A stretch of 64,000 nt of DNA, taken from assembly GCA_002293125.1 (NCBI GenBank), contig DBCR01000004.1, positions 62,001-126,000 on the forward strand, given 5' to 3'. This document shows positions 31,217 to 39,942 of this stretch, in pieces. The position numbers and the translations under genes are program-made. Source of the stretch: Opitutia bacterium UBA953 (GTDB taxonomy: Bacteria > Verrucomicrobiota > Verrucomicrobiia > Opitutales > UBA953). The first letter of the stretch is position 1, and every line of letters starts with the position of its first letter. Below the pieces are notes generated by a model that was not told where the DNA came from, ran no database searches, and saw nothing but the letters and a program-made list of their open reading frames with translations.

Positions 31217-33940
31217 TTAGCCTAGCGTGGCGAGCATGCGCGCGATCTCGTCACGCTTGGCCTTGGCGTCGTCGAGCTGTTTGCGAGCACCTTCGAGGAT
31301 CTTAGGCGGAGCTTTCGAGACGAACGCGTCGTTGGTGAGCTTGGCTTCACCGGCGGCGACCGCCTGTTCGAGCTTCGTCAGTTCCTTGGCGAGACGGATC
31401 TTTTCGGCGGCGACATCGACCGTACCCGCGAGCTCGAGCAGGACCGTACCGAGGGAGTTGAGTGCGCCGGTGCGATCACCGGCATCGTCGGCGAACGTGA
31501 TCTCGGCCAGGCCGGCCATGCTGCTGAGCTTGTCGCGATTCGACTGGAGAAGCGCTTTCGCCGGGGCGTCCTTGGCGACGATCGTGATGACCGAATCACG
31601 GCGAGTTGCTTGGTTCGCCTGCGATTTGAGGCCGCGGACGGAGGCGACGAACTCGCGGAGCAGGGCGACATCAGCCACCTTGGCGGCGCTGAGTTTGATG
31701 CCGTTTTCGCGGAGGACGCGCAAGAGGTCACCGCCAGAGCCGGTGTGGTGGTTCTGGATGAAGTCCTTTTCCGTGCCGTAGCCCAGCAGGTGCCAGAGTT
31801 CTTCGGAGATGAACGGAGCGACCGGGTGGAGGAGCAGGAGGAACTGGCGCAGGACGAGGTCTTGGACCGCGAGGCAGTTGTCGACCAGGGTCGGATCCTT
31901 GAGGCGAGCCTTCGAGGCTTCGACGTACCAGTCGCAGAAGTCGCCCCAGAAGAAGGAGTACAGCCCCTGTGCGTAGGCCGTGAACTCGTGCTCGTCGAGG
32001 TTCTTGGTCGTGCTGTCGGTCAGTTCGGCAAGTCCCTGTAGGATGGCGAAGTCGTCATCGTCGAGCTGCGCGGCCTTGAGGCGACTGACCACGGCGACGA
32101 GCGTCGAATTATCGGCCATCGGGCCCGACATCTGGCGGAAGCGGGCGGCGTTCCAGAGTTTGTTGCAGAAGTTACGACCTTGGCCGACGCGATCTTCGTC
32201 GAAGAGGATGTCCTGTCCCTTGGGGGCGATGGACAGCAGGCCGAAGCGGAGACCGTCGGCGCCGAACTTCGCGATGAGGTCGAGAGGCTCAGGCGAGTTG
32301 CCGAGGGACTTGGACATCTTGCGACCAAGCTTATCGCGGATGATGCCGTTGAAGTAGACGCGCTTGAAGGGGATGCGCTGGCGGATCTCGTCGTCGGTGA
32401 GCGTCTTCTTTTCCGGACCGTGCAGTTCGAGGCCGGCGATGATCATGCGGGCGACCCAGAGGAAGATGATGTCGGGACCCGTCGCGAGGGCGCCGGTCGG
32501 GTACCAATGCTTAAGTTCTTCGGTCGTCTCTCCGGGCTTGCGCCAGCCGATGGTCGCGAGGCACCAGAGCCAGGAGGAGGCCCAGGTATCGAGCACGTCG
32601 GGGTCCTGCTCCCAGTTGGCGGCGTCGGCCGGGGCGGCGAGGGAGACGTGAAGGTTCTTGGGGTCGTTGCGGTCGGCGTCCTTACGGTACCAGACGGGGA
32701 TGCGGTGGCCCCACCAGAGCTGGCGGCTGACGCACCAGTCCTGGATGTTTTCCAGCCAGTGCAGGTAGGTCTTCGTCCAGCGTTCGGGGTGGAACTTGAT
32801 GATGCTCGAAGTAACGGCGCGTTTGGCTTCATTAATCTTCGGGTAGCGGATGAACCACTGCTCGCTGAGGCGGGGTTCGATCGGCACGTCGGCGCGCTCG
32901 GAGTAACCGACGGTATTCTCGTAGGGCTCGGTCTTCACTAAGGCGCCGAGTTCTTCGAGGAGTTTTTCGGCCATGGCGCGGGCCTTGAAGCGTTCGATGC
33001 CCGCGAGCGGACCGGCGTCGGCGTTCATGGTGCCATCCGGGTTCATCACATCGACGACCGGGAGGTCGTGGCGCTTGCCGATATCAAAGTCGGTGCGGTC
33101 GTGGGCGGGGGTGACCTTCAGGACACCGGTACCGAAATCTTTCTCGACCGCCGTATCGCCGACGATCGGAATCTGGGTGCGAGGGAAGGGGCGCCAGACA
33201 TGCTTGCCGATGAGGTGCTTGTAGCGTTCGTCGTCGGGGTGGACCGCGACGGCGGCGTCGCCCGGAATGGTCTCTGGACGCGTGGTGGAGATCTCGAGGT
33301 ACGTACCAGGGATCTCGGCCACCTCGTAGCGCATCCGGTAGAGCGAGCCCTTGGTTGGCTTCATGATTACTTCTTCGTCGGAAAGGCCGGTCTGAGAGAC
33401 CGGGCACCAGTTGACCATGCGCTTCCCGCGGTAGACGTAGCCGCGTTCGTAGAGCGTGACGAAGGTCTGCAACACCGCCTGCGAGTAGCCGGCATCGAGC
33501 GTGTGGACGGTACGATCCCAATCGCAGGAGGCGCCAAGCTTGCGGAGCTGCCCGAGAATGATGCCGCCGTGCTTGTCGCGCCATTCGGACGCGACCTGGA
33601 TGAATTGCTCGCGGCCGAGGTCGTGGCGCGTCTTGCCTTCTTTCTGACGGAGTTCTTTCTCGACGCGGGACTGCGTGGCGATGCCAGCGTGGTCGGTGCC
33701 TGGAAGCCAGAGGGCGGATTTACCCTCCTGTCGGGCGCGGCGGACCATGATGTCCTGCAGCGTGTTATTAAGCAGGTGGCCCATGTGCAGGACGCCCGTG
33801 ACATTGGGCGGAGGGATCATCACCGCAAAGGATTCGCGGGAGTGGTCTACCTTGCCCTTGAAACAGCCGGCCGCGACCCAGCGGTCGTACCACTGCTGTT
33901 CAACGCCTTGCGGCTCATAAGATTTGGGGATTTCGGCCAT
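31217..33940 (-). CDS. valS: Valyl-tRNA synthetase
   Basis: A 907-residue class I synthetase charging tRNA-Val. It has the HIGH-type motif PNVTGVLHMGHLLNN near residue 48, an editing domain with ISTTRPETIPGDAAVAVHP, the KMSKS motif GRKMSKSLGN and a C-terminal coiled coil of about 65 residues (KIRLAKELTKLEQAVAAGEAKL and so on) that contacts tRNA. The length is normal. Its stop lies one base before nagB's start, an unusual partner. The upstream 70 bases are shared with the divergent SRP RNA gene. Confidence 0.97.
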   Translation of the reverse strand: MAEIPKSYEPQGVEQQWYDRWVAAGCFKGKVDHSRESFAVMIPPPNVTGVLHMGHLLNNTLQDIMVRRARQEGKSALWLPGTDHAGIATQSRVEKELRQKEGKTRHDLGREQFIQVASEWRDKHGGIILGQLRKLGASCDWDRTVHTLDAGYSQAVLQTFVTLYERGYVYRGKRMVNWCPVSQTGLSDEEVIMKPTKGSLYRMRYEVAEIPGTYLEISTTRPETIPGDAAVAVHPDDERYKHLIGKHVWRPFPRTQIPIVGDTAVEKDFGTGVLKVTPAHDRTDFDIGKRHDLPVVDVMNPDGTMNADAGPLAGIERFKARAMAEKLLEELGALVKTEPYENTVGYSERADVPIEPRLSEQWFIRYPKINEAKRAVTSSIIKFHPERWTKTYLHWLENIQDWCVSRQLWWGHRIPVWYRKDADRNDPKNLHVSLAAPADAANWEQDPDVLDTWASSWLWCLATIGWRKPGETTEELKHWYPTGALATGPDIIFLWVARMIIAGLELHGPEKKTLTDDEIRQRIPFKRVYFNGIIRDKLGRKMSKSLGNSPEPLDLIAKFGADGLRFGLLSIAPKGQDILFDEDRVGQGRNFCNKLWNAARFRQMSGPMADNSTLVAVVSRLKAAQLDDDDFAILQGLAELTDSTTKNLDEHEFTAYAQGLYSFFWGDFCDWYVEASKARLKDPTLVDNCLAVQDLVLRQFLLLLHPVAPFISEELWHLLGYGTEKDFIQNHHTGSGGDLLRVLRENGIKLSAAKVADVALLREFVASVRGLKSQANQATRRDSVITIVAKDAPAKALLQSNRDKLSSMAGLAEITFADDAGDRTGALNSLGTVLLELAGTVDVAAEKIRLAKELTKLEQAVAAGEAKLTNDAFVSKAPPKILEGARKQLDDAKAKRDEIARMLATLG

Positions 33941-33974
33941 CGGAAAGGGGAATGATTAGGGGTTAAGTTGGGGA

Positions 33975-34006
33975 TTGAAAAGAACGGACTAGGCGGGCAT
34001 TAAGAT
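33975..34006 (+). promoter_or_regulatory. Possible promoter of the SRP RNA gene
   Basis: TTGAAA at 33975-33980 is followed after 17 bases by CATTAA (33998-34003), with TAAGAT overlapping at 34001-34006. The predicted RNA begins about 6-9 bases further on. The -35 is good; the -10 is weak in either register. The region is distinctly AT-rich and sits in the only gap between valS and the RNA. Confidence 0.4.
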
Positions 34007-34011
34007 TAGCA

Positions 34012-34108
34012 AGCCAGGCCCCATGCAATGGGTGGCCGACGAATCCCGCCAGGTCCGGAAGGAAGCAACGGCAGTCAGTCCATCCGTGTGCCGTGGCAAG
34101 CCTGGCCC
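34012..34108 (+). ncRNA. ffs: Signal recognition particle RNA (4.5S type)
   Basis: A roughly 97-nt small bacterial SRP RNA. The conserved apical domain reads CCAGGTCCGGAAGGAAGCAA (starting near 34049) with the GGAA tetraloop, both internal-loop sides and CGTGTGCCG on the 3' side. These are the Ffh-binding bases. The ends pair: GCCAGGC at 34013-34019 with GCCTGGC at 34100-34106. No Alu domain is present, as in E. coli. A T-rich stretch (TTGCTTTTT) follows the 3' end and could stop transcription. Ends are estimated to within a few bases. Confidence 0.95.
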
Positions 34109-34172
34109 CTTGCTTTTTCAATCGACGCCTTCCCTTCATTTGGGTGGGCGTCCTTGTTCGGGCGCAAAATAA

Positions 34173-34197
34173 GAAAGGGTGCTATTCGCACCCTTTC
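34173..34197. terminator. Intrinsic terminator after lpdA
   Basis: The arms GAAAGGGTGC and GCACCCTTTC surround the loop TATTC in a perfect 10-bp stem. On the minus strand it is followed by TTATTTTG, fitting a terminator for the sucA-sucB-lpd unit whose last stop is at 34219. On plus it could also back up termination of the SRP RNA. Confidence 0.85.
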
Positions 34198-34218
34198 GTT
34201 CAAAAGTCCTTCCCTGGC

Positions 34219-35619
34219 TCAGAGCGAGTGGATGCTGGACTTGCTGACGGCCATCGCGGCTTCCTTGAAGGACTCGCTGACGGTCGGGTGGGCGAAGCAG
34301 GTACGAGCCACGTCTTCGGCGCTGCCGCCGTATTCCATGTGCGCGCAAGCCGCGGCGATCATCTCCGAGGCGCCTTTGGCGACCATCTGGACTCCAAGGA
34401 GTTTGTCGGTCTTGGCGCAAGCGATGACTTTGACGAACCCAGTGGTGCAATCGGAAGCGATCGCGCGGCCGTTGCCGGCGAGCTGGAACTTGCCGATGGC
34501 GACTTCGATATTCTTGGCCTTGGCCTCGGCCTCGGAGAGACCGACGCAGGCGACTTCAGGATCGGTGTAGATGACGCCGGGGATGATGGCGTAGTTCACG
34601 TGGCCATGCTTACCGGCGAGATTCTCGGCGACCGCGACGCCTTCTTCTTCGGCCTTGTGGGCGAGCATCGGGCCGGCGACGACGTCACCGATGGCGTAGA
34701 CGCCGGGGAGATTGGTCTGGAAGTGGGCGTCGATGACGATGCGGCCGCGCTCGTCGAGCTTAAGGCCGGCTTCCTGGGCGCCGAGTCCAGTCGTGTTGGC
34801 CTTGCGGCCGACGGCTACGAGGATCTTGTCGGCTGCGAATTCGAGAGGCTTGCCATCACGCTCAGCCGTAAGGGCGGAACCGGCAGCACTCTTCTTCACG
34901 CCAGTGACCTTGGCGCCTAATTCAAACTTCACGCCCTGCTTCTCGAAGGCGCTCTGCGCGGCTTTGGCGACGTCGGCGTCATAAGACGGTCCGCCGATAG
35001 TGGTGAGCATCTCGACGACGGTGACCTGGGAGCCAAGGCGGGCCCAGACGGAACCGAGTTCGAGGCCGATGGCGCCCGCGCCAACGACGACCATCTTTTC
35101 GGGAACAGCTTTCAAGGAGATGCCGTGGTCGGAGGAGATGACGGTTTCGCCGTCGAACTTCATGAACGGGAGTTCGATCGGAACCGAACCGGTGGCGATG
35201 AGGATATTCTTGGTCTCGAGCGTGCGGTCGCCGGCGGTGGAGCGGACGAGGACCTGGCCGGACTTCACGAGACGGCCGAGGCCGCGGACGACCTCGACGT
35301 TGCGCTTCTTGAGCAGGGCACCCACGCCCATGTTGAGCTGGGCGACGACCTTGTCCTTGTTGGCGAGCATCGCGGAGACATCGAAGGTGATCTTCTCGGC
35401 GCCGACGAGGCCGTGCTTCTTGCCGTGCAGCGCTTCTTGGTAGACTTCAGTCGAATGAAGGAGGGCCTTGGAAGGGATGCAACCAACGTTGAGGCAGGTG
35501 CCACCGAGGGAATTATCCTTTTCCACCAGGGCCACCTTGAGGCCGAGCTGGGCGGCCTTGATGGCGGCGACATAGCCACCGGGACCGGAACCGATTACGA
35601 CGAGATCGAATTGAGACAT
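34219..35619 (-). CDS. lpdA: Dihydrolipoyl dehydrogenase (E3)
   Basis: A 466-residue FAD enzyme reoxidising dihydrolipoyl groups with NAD. It shows FAD loop IGSGPGGYVAAIKAAQLG, redox disulfide GGTCLNVGCIPSKALL, NAD loop VVVGAGAIGLELGSVW, YAIGDVVAGPMLAHKAEEEG and the C-terminal catalytic HPTVSE. It is full length and follows sucB by 24 bases, completing the 2-oxoglutarate dehydrogenase operon. It probably also serves other 2-oxoacid complexes. The operon's terminator lies 22 bases after its stop. Confidence 0.97.
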   Translation of the reverse strand: MSQFDLVVIGSGPGGYVAAIKAAQLGLKVALVEKDNSLGGTCLNVGCIPSKALLHSTEVYQEALHGKKHGLVGAEKITFDVSAMLANKDKVVAQLNMGVGALLKKRNVEVVRGLGRLVKSGQVLVRSTAGDRTLETKNILIATGSVPIELPFMKFDGETVISSDHGISLKAVPEKMVVVGAGAIGLELGSVWARLGSQVTVVEMLTTIGGPSYDADVAKAAQSAFEKQGVKFELGAKVTGVKKSAAGSALTAERDGKPLEFAADKILVAVGRKANTTGLGAQEAGLKLDERGRIVIDAHFQTNLPGVYAIGDVVAGPMLAHKAEEEGVAVAENLAGKHGHVNYAIIPGVIYTDPEVACVGLSEAEAKAKNIEVAIGKFQLAGNGRAIASDCTTGFVKVIACAKTDKLLGVQMVAKGASEMIAAACAHMEYGGSAEDVARTCFAHPTVSESFKEAAMAVSKSSIHSL

Positions 35620-35643
35620 TGAGGTAGGATTATGAAAGGGGAA

Positions 35644-36927
35644 TCAGACGCCGAACAGCAGCCGCTGGGGGTCTTCGATGAATTGGCGCACCTTGACGAG
35701 GAAGGTCACGGCTTCCTTGCCGTCGACGATCCGGTGGTCGTACGAGAGAGCGAGGTACATGATCGGACGAATCACGACCTGGCCGTTTTCGGCGACAGGA
35801 CGTTCGACGATATTGTGGAGGCCCATGATGGCGGCCTGCGGGTGGTTGAGAATCGGCGTCGAGAGCATCGAGCCATAAATGCCGCCGTTGGAGATCGTGA
35901 AGACGCCCCCTTGGAGTTCGGGCAGCTGGATTTTGCCATCGCGGGCGCGCTTGCCGAAGTCGCCGATGGCCTTTTCGATACCGGCGAAATTCAGCTGGTC
36001 GCAATCGCGGACGACGGGGACCATCAGGCCTTTGTCGGTGCCGACGGCCACGCCGATATCGAAGAAGTTATTCTCCACGATATCTTCGCCGTCGAGCTGT
36101 GCGTTGATGGCGGGAACTTCCTTCATCGCCTGGACGGCGGCCTTCACGAAGAAGGACATGAAGCCGAGTTTGACCCCGTATTTCTTGAGGAATTCTTCGC
36201 CGTGACGTTTGCGAAGCTCCATGACCGGAGCCATGTTGACCTCGTTGAAGGTCGTGAGCATCGCGGTCTCCGTCTTGGCTTGGACCAGGCGTTCGGCGAT
36301 CTTGCGACGGAGCGGAGACATGCGCTTACGCGTGGTGCGACCATCGCGCGAAGGGATGGAAACCGTTGCGGCCGGAGCGGAAGATGCGGCGGCGGAAGAA
36401 GTCGGTGCGGCCGAGGTGGCGGTCGGAGCGACGGCACGAATCGGAGCCTGGCCGGCGAGGGCGGCGAGCATGTCGCCTTTGGTTACGCGACCGGCTTTGC
36501 CGGAACCTTCGACGCCGGCTGGATCCAATCCGGTTTCGGCGGAGAGACGACGGACGGCGGGAGAAACTTCGGCGGCGGCGCCAGACTTGGTGGCGACGGG
36601 TGCGGCTTTCGGTGCGGGCGTGGCCGCGGCAGTCGGTGCTGCTTTGGTGGCAGGTGCGGCGGGTGCCGGGGCGGAGGATGCGTTGCCGGCGGCGCCAGCT
36701 TCGATCGAGGCTACGACCTGATTGACGAGCACTTCGGTGCCAGCTTCGACGGCGATGGTGATCTTACCGTCGACTTCCGCGGTGCCTTCGGAGGTCACCT
36801 TGTCGGTTTCGTAGGAAAAGAGGGCTTGGCCCTTGCGAACAGCGTCACCGCTTTTGACCAGCCATGCGGCTAGGAGGCCCCCGGTGATGGATTCGCCCAT
36901 GGGAGGGATTTTGACTTCGACGGCCAT
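35644..36927 (-). CDS. sucB: 2-oxoglutarate dehydrogenase E2, dihydrolipoyl succinyltransferase
   Basis: A 427-residue E2 core. The single lipoyl domain (residues 1-78) carries the lipoylated Lys in FSYETDKVTSEG. An Ala/Pro-rich linker (about 80-115) precedes the peripheral-subunit-binding domain SPAVRRLSAETGLDPAGVEG. A second linker leads to the catalytic domain, with active-site SYDHRIVDGKEAV near the C-terminus. The length and single lipoyl domain fit SucB. It lies between sucA (138-base gap) and lpd. That gap holds no convincing hairpin except a weak TAAACG/CGTTTA inverted repeat. Confidence 0.95.
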   Translation of the reverse strand: MAVEVKIPPMGESITGGLLAAWLVKSGDAVRKGQALFSYETDKVTSEGTAEVDGKITIAVEAGTEVLVNQVVASIEAGAAGNASSAPAPAAPATKAAPTAAATPAPKAAPVATKSGAAAEVSPAVRRLSAETGLDPAGVEGSGKAGRVTKGDMLAALAGQAPIRAVAPTATSAAPTSSAAASSAPAATVSIPSRDGRTTRKRMSPLRRKIAERLVQAKTETAMLTTFNEVNMAPVMELRKRHGEEFLKKYGVKLGFMSFFVKAAVQAMKEVPAINAQLDGEDIVENNFFDIGVAVGTDKGLMVPVVRDCDQLNFAGIEKAIGDFGKRARDGKIQLPELQGGVFTISNGGIYGSMLSTPILNHPQAAIMGLHNIVERPVAENGQVVIRPIMYLALSYDHRIVDGKEAVTFLVKVRQFIEDPQRLLFGV

Positions 36928-37065
36928 GAAAATTAGGTAGGTTCAACCTTGGAAGCCCTTCCTGCCTGTTTCAACGGGGAAATGACCCTTTAAACGACCT
37001 AGGATAGGCGTTTAGGGGGTAGAAGGAGAGGTTCCTAGGGTGAGAAAACCCGCTACTGTCGGCTA

Positions 37066-39789
37066 TTAGGTAGTAAAAGCCTGCCTCACCATGTCGGCCT
37101 GCTCGATCTTGTGGACCGCGAGAGAGCCGACCGCCGGGGAGGCCGCCGCATCGCGACCAGCATAAGCAGGACGGATGCCCAGGGTAGACTCAATGAGGTC
37201 GGCCACAAAGGACCAACCGCCCATGTTCTTGGGCTCATCCTGGACCCAGACGACCTTCTTGGGCGAACCCAGCGAGGCGTGGACCTTGGCGAGCGCTTCG
37301 CCGTCGAAGGGATAGAACTGTTCGAGGCGCACGATGCTCGTGGTCGTGTCCTTGCGGGCGGCGCGTTCGGCGTCGAGTTCGTAGAAGACCTTACCGGAGC
37401 AAACGATGAGACGGTCTGTCTTCGCGGCGGGCGTGGCGTCAGCGAGCACGGATTGGAAGCGGCCCTTGGTGAGGTCGTTCAGCGTGCTGACGCAGCCTTT
37501 GTGGCGGAGTAGGCTCTTCGGGGTCATGACCACGAGCGGCTTACGATGTTCAGACTTCACCTGACGTCGAAGCGCGTGGAAGAGCTGGGCCGGGGTCGAA
37601 GGCTGGATGACCTGCAGGTTGTTTTCAGCGCAGAGCTGCAGGAAACGTTCGAGGCGGGCGGAGGAGTGTTCCGGACCCTGGCCTTCGTAGCCGTGAGGGA
37701 GGAGCATGACGAGACCGCTGGTCTGACCCCACTTGGATTCGGCCGAGGCGATGAACTGGTCGATCATGATCTGCGCACCGTTGGCGAAGTCGCCGAACTG
37801 GGCTTCCCAGATGACGAGCGAGTCCGGAGCTTCGAGCGAGTAGCCGTAGTCGAAACCGAGGACGGCATATTCCGATAGCGAGGAATTGACCAGCTCGACT
37901 TCGGCGCCGGCGATGGAGCCGAGCGGGCAGTATTCGGCGTCGTTCGAGGGGTCGTGCAATACGGCGTGGCGGTGCGAGAAGGTGCCACGTTCGCAGTCCT
38001 GGCCGGAGATACGGACAGGGTAGCCTTCGGCGAGCAGGGAAGCGAAGGCGAGGCCTTCACCGAGGCTCCAGTCGAAGTTGGAGCCGGACTTGTAAGCCTC
38101 GGCCTTGGTGTCGAGCAGGCGCTTGATCTTCGGGTTCGGGGAGAAGTCGGGAGGCATCTGCCAGAGCACCGGCGCGACCTTGTCGAGGAGCTCCTGCGGG
38201 GCCGAAGTGTCGACGTTATGTTCGTAAGGGGAGCGGAAAGGACGCACGCCGACGGGATTCTTTTTACGTTCCTCGATTTCAACGGCGAGGGCGGCCTGGG
38301 CACGTTCCTGTGCGGCGTTGAGCATGATGTCGAACTCGGTACGCAGTGCGATGAGTTCACCGTCCGGGGCCGAGCCGGATTCAGTGAGACGTGAAGCGTA
38401 GAGCTCAGCGACGGAGGGGTGGAGCGAGATCTCGCGGTAGAGGACCGGCTGCGTGAAGGCGGGCTCGTCGGTCTCGTTGTGTCCGTAGCGGCGGTAGCAA
38501 ACGATGTCGACGACGGCGTCGGCCCCGAACTTCTGGCGATATTCCAAGGCGATCTCGGTCGCCAGGACAACGGCATCAGGGTCGTCTCCGTTGGCGTGAA
38601 GGATGGGGGATTCGGTGAACTTCGCGATCTCGGTGCAATGACGGCCGGTGCGGCATTCGTCGGGGTTCGAGGTGAAGCCAACCTGATTATTGGTTACGAG
38701 GTGCAGCGTGCCGCCGACCTGGTAGCCTTTCAGTTCGGCTAGGTTGAGCGTCTCCATGACAACACCTTGGCCGGCGAAAGCAGAGTCGCCGTGCAAGAGA
38801 ATTGGCAGGGCTTTCGAGCGATCGCTGCCGCCTTGCACGTCAATGAGTGCGCGGGTGCGACCGAGGACGACCGGATTGACGGCTTCGAGGTGGCTGGGGT
38901 TGTAGGCGAGGGTGATGCTGACTTCCTTGCCGTCGACGACGCGGGCGCCGGCGTAGCCGAGGTGATACTTTACGTCGCCGTCGCCATGCGTGGTGTCCGG
39001 GATGTGGTTTTCGGAGAAGGCGCCGAAGAGGGCTTCGGCTTTCTTGCCGCAGATATTGACCAGGACATTGAGGCGGCCGCGATGGGCCATGCCGATGACG
39101 AGATCAGTCACCCCGAAGCCGGGAGCACGGTGGATGACCTGATCCAGTGCGGAGAGCATGACTTCGCCACCTTCGACGGAGAAGCGCTTCGCGCCGACGA
39201 AAGTCTTGTGCAGGAAACGTTCGAACTGTTCGGCCTGGACGATCGAGCGGAGGAAGCGCCGACGGGCGGCGGCGTCATAGCTCGGACGGAGCCCGGAGGA
39301 CTCGATGCGTTCCTGAAGCCAGCGGCGGCGCTCGCCGTCCTGGACATGGGTGAACTCAACGCCGATCGGGGAGCAGTAGGTGGACTTCAGCTTCGCGACG
39401 ATTTCGCTCAAGGGCAGCATCTTGCCACCGAGAAAGTCACCAGTGTGGAAGACGCGGTCGGCCGGGATGCCGTCGAGGCCGAGGGCCTTGTCGGAGAGTT
39501 CGAAGTGGGGCGTCGGTTCGGCGAGAGGGTTGATGCGGGCCTGCTGGTGGCCGAGCGTTCGGAAGGCGTTGATTGCGGCGAGGACCTTCCACTGGGCGGC
39601 GGCGTCGACGCCTCCGGTGGCGGGCACAGCCCCTTTGGCGGGCTTGGGCGGCAGGCTCATGCCGAGCTCGAAGCCCTCGAAGAAGGCGCGCCATTCCGCG
39701 TCCACGGAGGAAGGGTCCTTGGACCACTGTTCGTGATAAGAGGATACGAGGTCCGCGTTCCAGCGGGTTCCGACGCTAAGATGTTTCAT
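37066..39789 (-). CDS. sucA: 2-oxoglutarate dehydrogenase E1
   Basis: A 907-residue thiamin-diphosphate enzyme decarboxylating 2-oxoglutarate in the TCA cycle. The N-terminus (NADLVSSYHEQWSKDPSSVDAEWRAFFEGFE) is the short E2-binding helix region. VTDLVIGMAHRGRLNVLVNI, the ThDP motif region (GDSAFAGQGVVMETLN), CYRRYGHNETDEPAFTQP and GYEGQGPEHSSARLERFLQL are all standard for the family. The start is ATG 39787-39789; the frame is open far upstream, but that part mirrors the opposite-strand SNF2 gene's leader and coding start. It is first in the operon. Confidence 0.96.
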   Translation of the reverse strand: MKHLSVGTRWNADLVSSYHEQWSKDPSSVDAEWRAFFEGFELGMSLPPKPAKGAVPATGGVDAAAQWKVLAAINAFRTLGHQQARINPLAEPTPHFELSDKALGLDGIPADRVFHTGDFLGGKMLPLSEIVAKLKSTYCSPIGVEFTHVQDGERRRWLQERIESSGLRPSYDAAARRRFLRSIVQAEQFERFLHKTFVGAKRFSVEGGEVMLSALDQVIHRAPGFGVTDLVIGMAHRGRLNVLVNICGKKAEALFGAFSENHIPDTTHGDGDVKYHLGYAGARVVDGKEVSITLAYNPSHLEAVNPVVLGRTRALIDVQGGSDRSKALPILLHGDSAFAGQGVVMETLNLAELKGYQVGGTLHLVTNNQVGFTSNPDECRTGRHCTEIAKFTESPILHANGDDPDAVVLATEIALEYRQKFGADAVVDIVCYRRYGHNETDEPAFTQPVLYREISLHPSVAELYASRLTESGSAPDGELIALRTEFDIMLNAAQERAQAALAVEIEERKKNPVGVRPFRSPYEHNVDTSAPQELLDKVAPVLWQMPPDFSPNPKIKRLLDTKAEAYKSGSNFDWSLGEGLAFASLLAEGYPVRISGQDCERGTFSHRHAVLHDPSNDAEYCPLGSIAGAEVELVNSSLSEYAVLGFDYGYSLEAPDSLVIWEAQFGDFANGAQIMIDQFIASAESKWGQTSGLVMLLPHGYEGQGPEHSSARLERFLQLCAENNLQVIQPSTPAQLFHALRRQVKSEHRKPLVVMTPKSLLRHKGCVSTLNDLTKGRFQSVLADATPAAKTDRLIVCSGKVFYELDAERAARKDTTTSIVRLEQFYPFDGEALAKVHASLGSPKKVVWVQDEPKNMGGWSFVADLIESTLGIRPAYAGRDAAASPAVGSLAVHKIEQADMVRQAFTT

Positions 39790-39942
39790 TTCTTTGCCTG
39801 TAAAAGTGACCTGAATCCTAGACGATTGGACCTGTGCATCACAAGCCCAGACCCAGTCAAAACCATGCCCGCCCCTGCCTGAAATTGGCAGAGTTTGGGG
39901 GTTGTAAGAGGAAATCGGGGCAGGTTTAATTCGGGTCCGTCG

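Noticed and set aside
36928..37065. Possible riboswitch or promoter in the sucA-sucB gap
   Set aside because: Only a weak TAAACG/CGTTTA inverted repeat is visible and no known riboswitch core motif, so nothing specific is supported.
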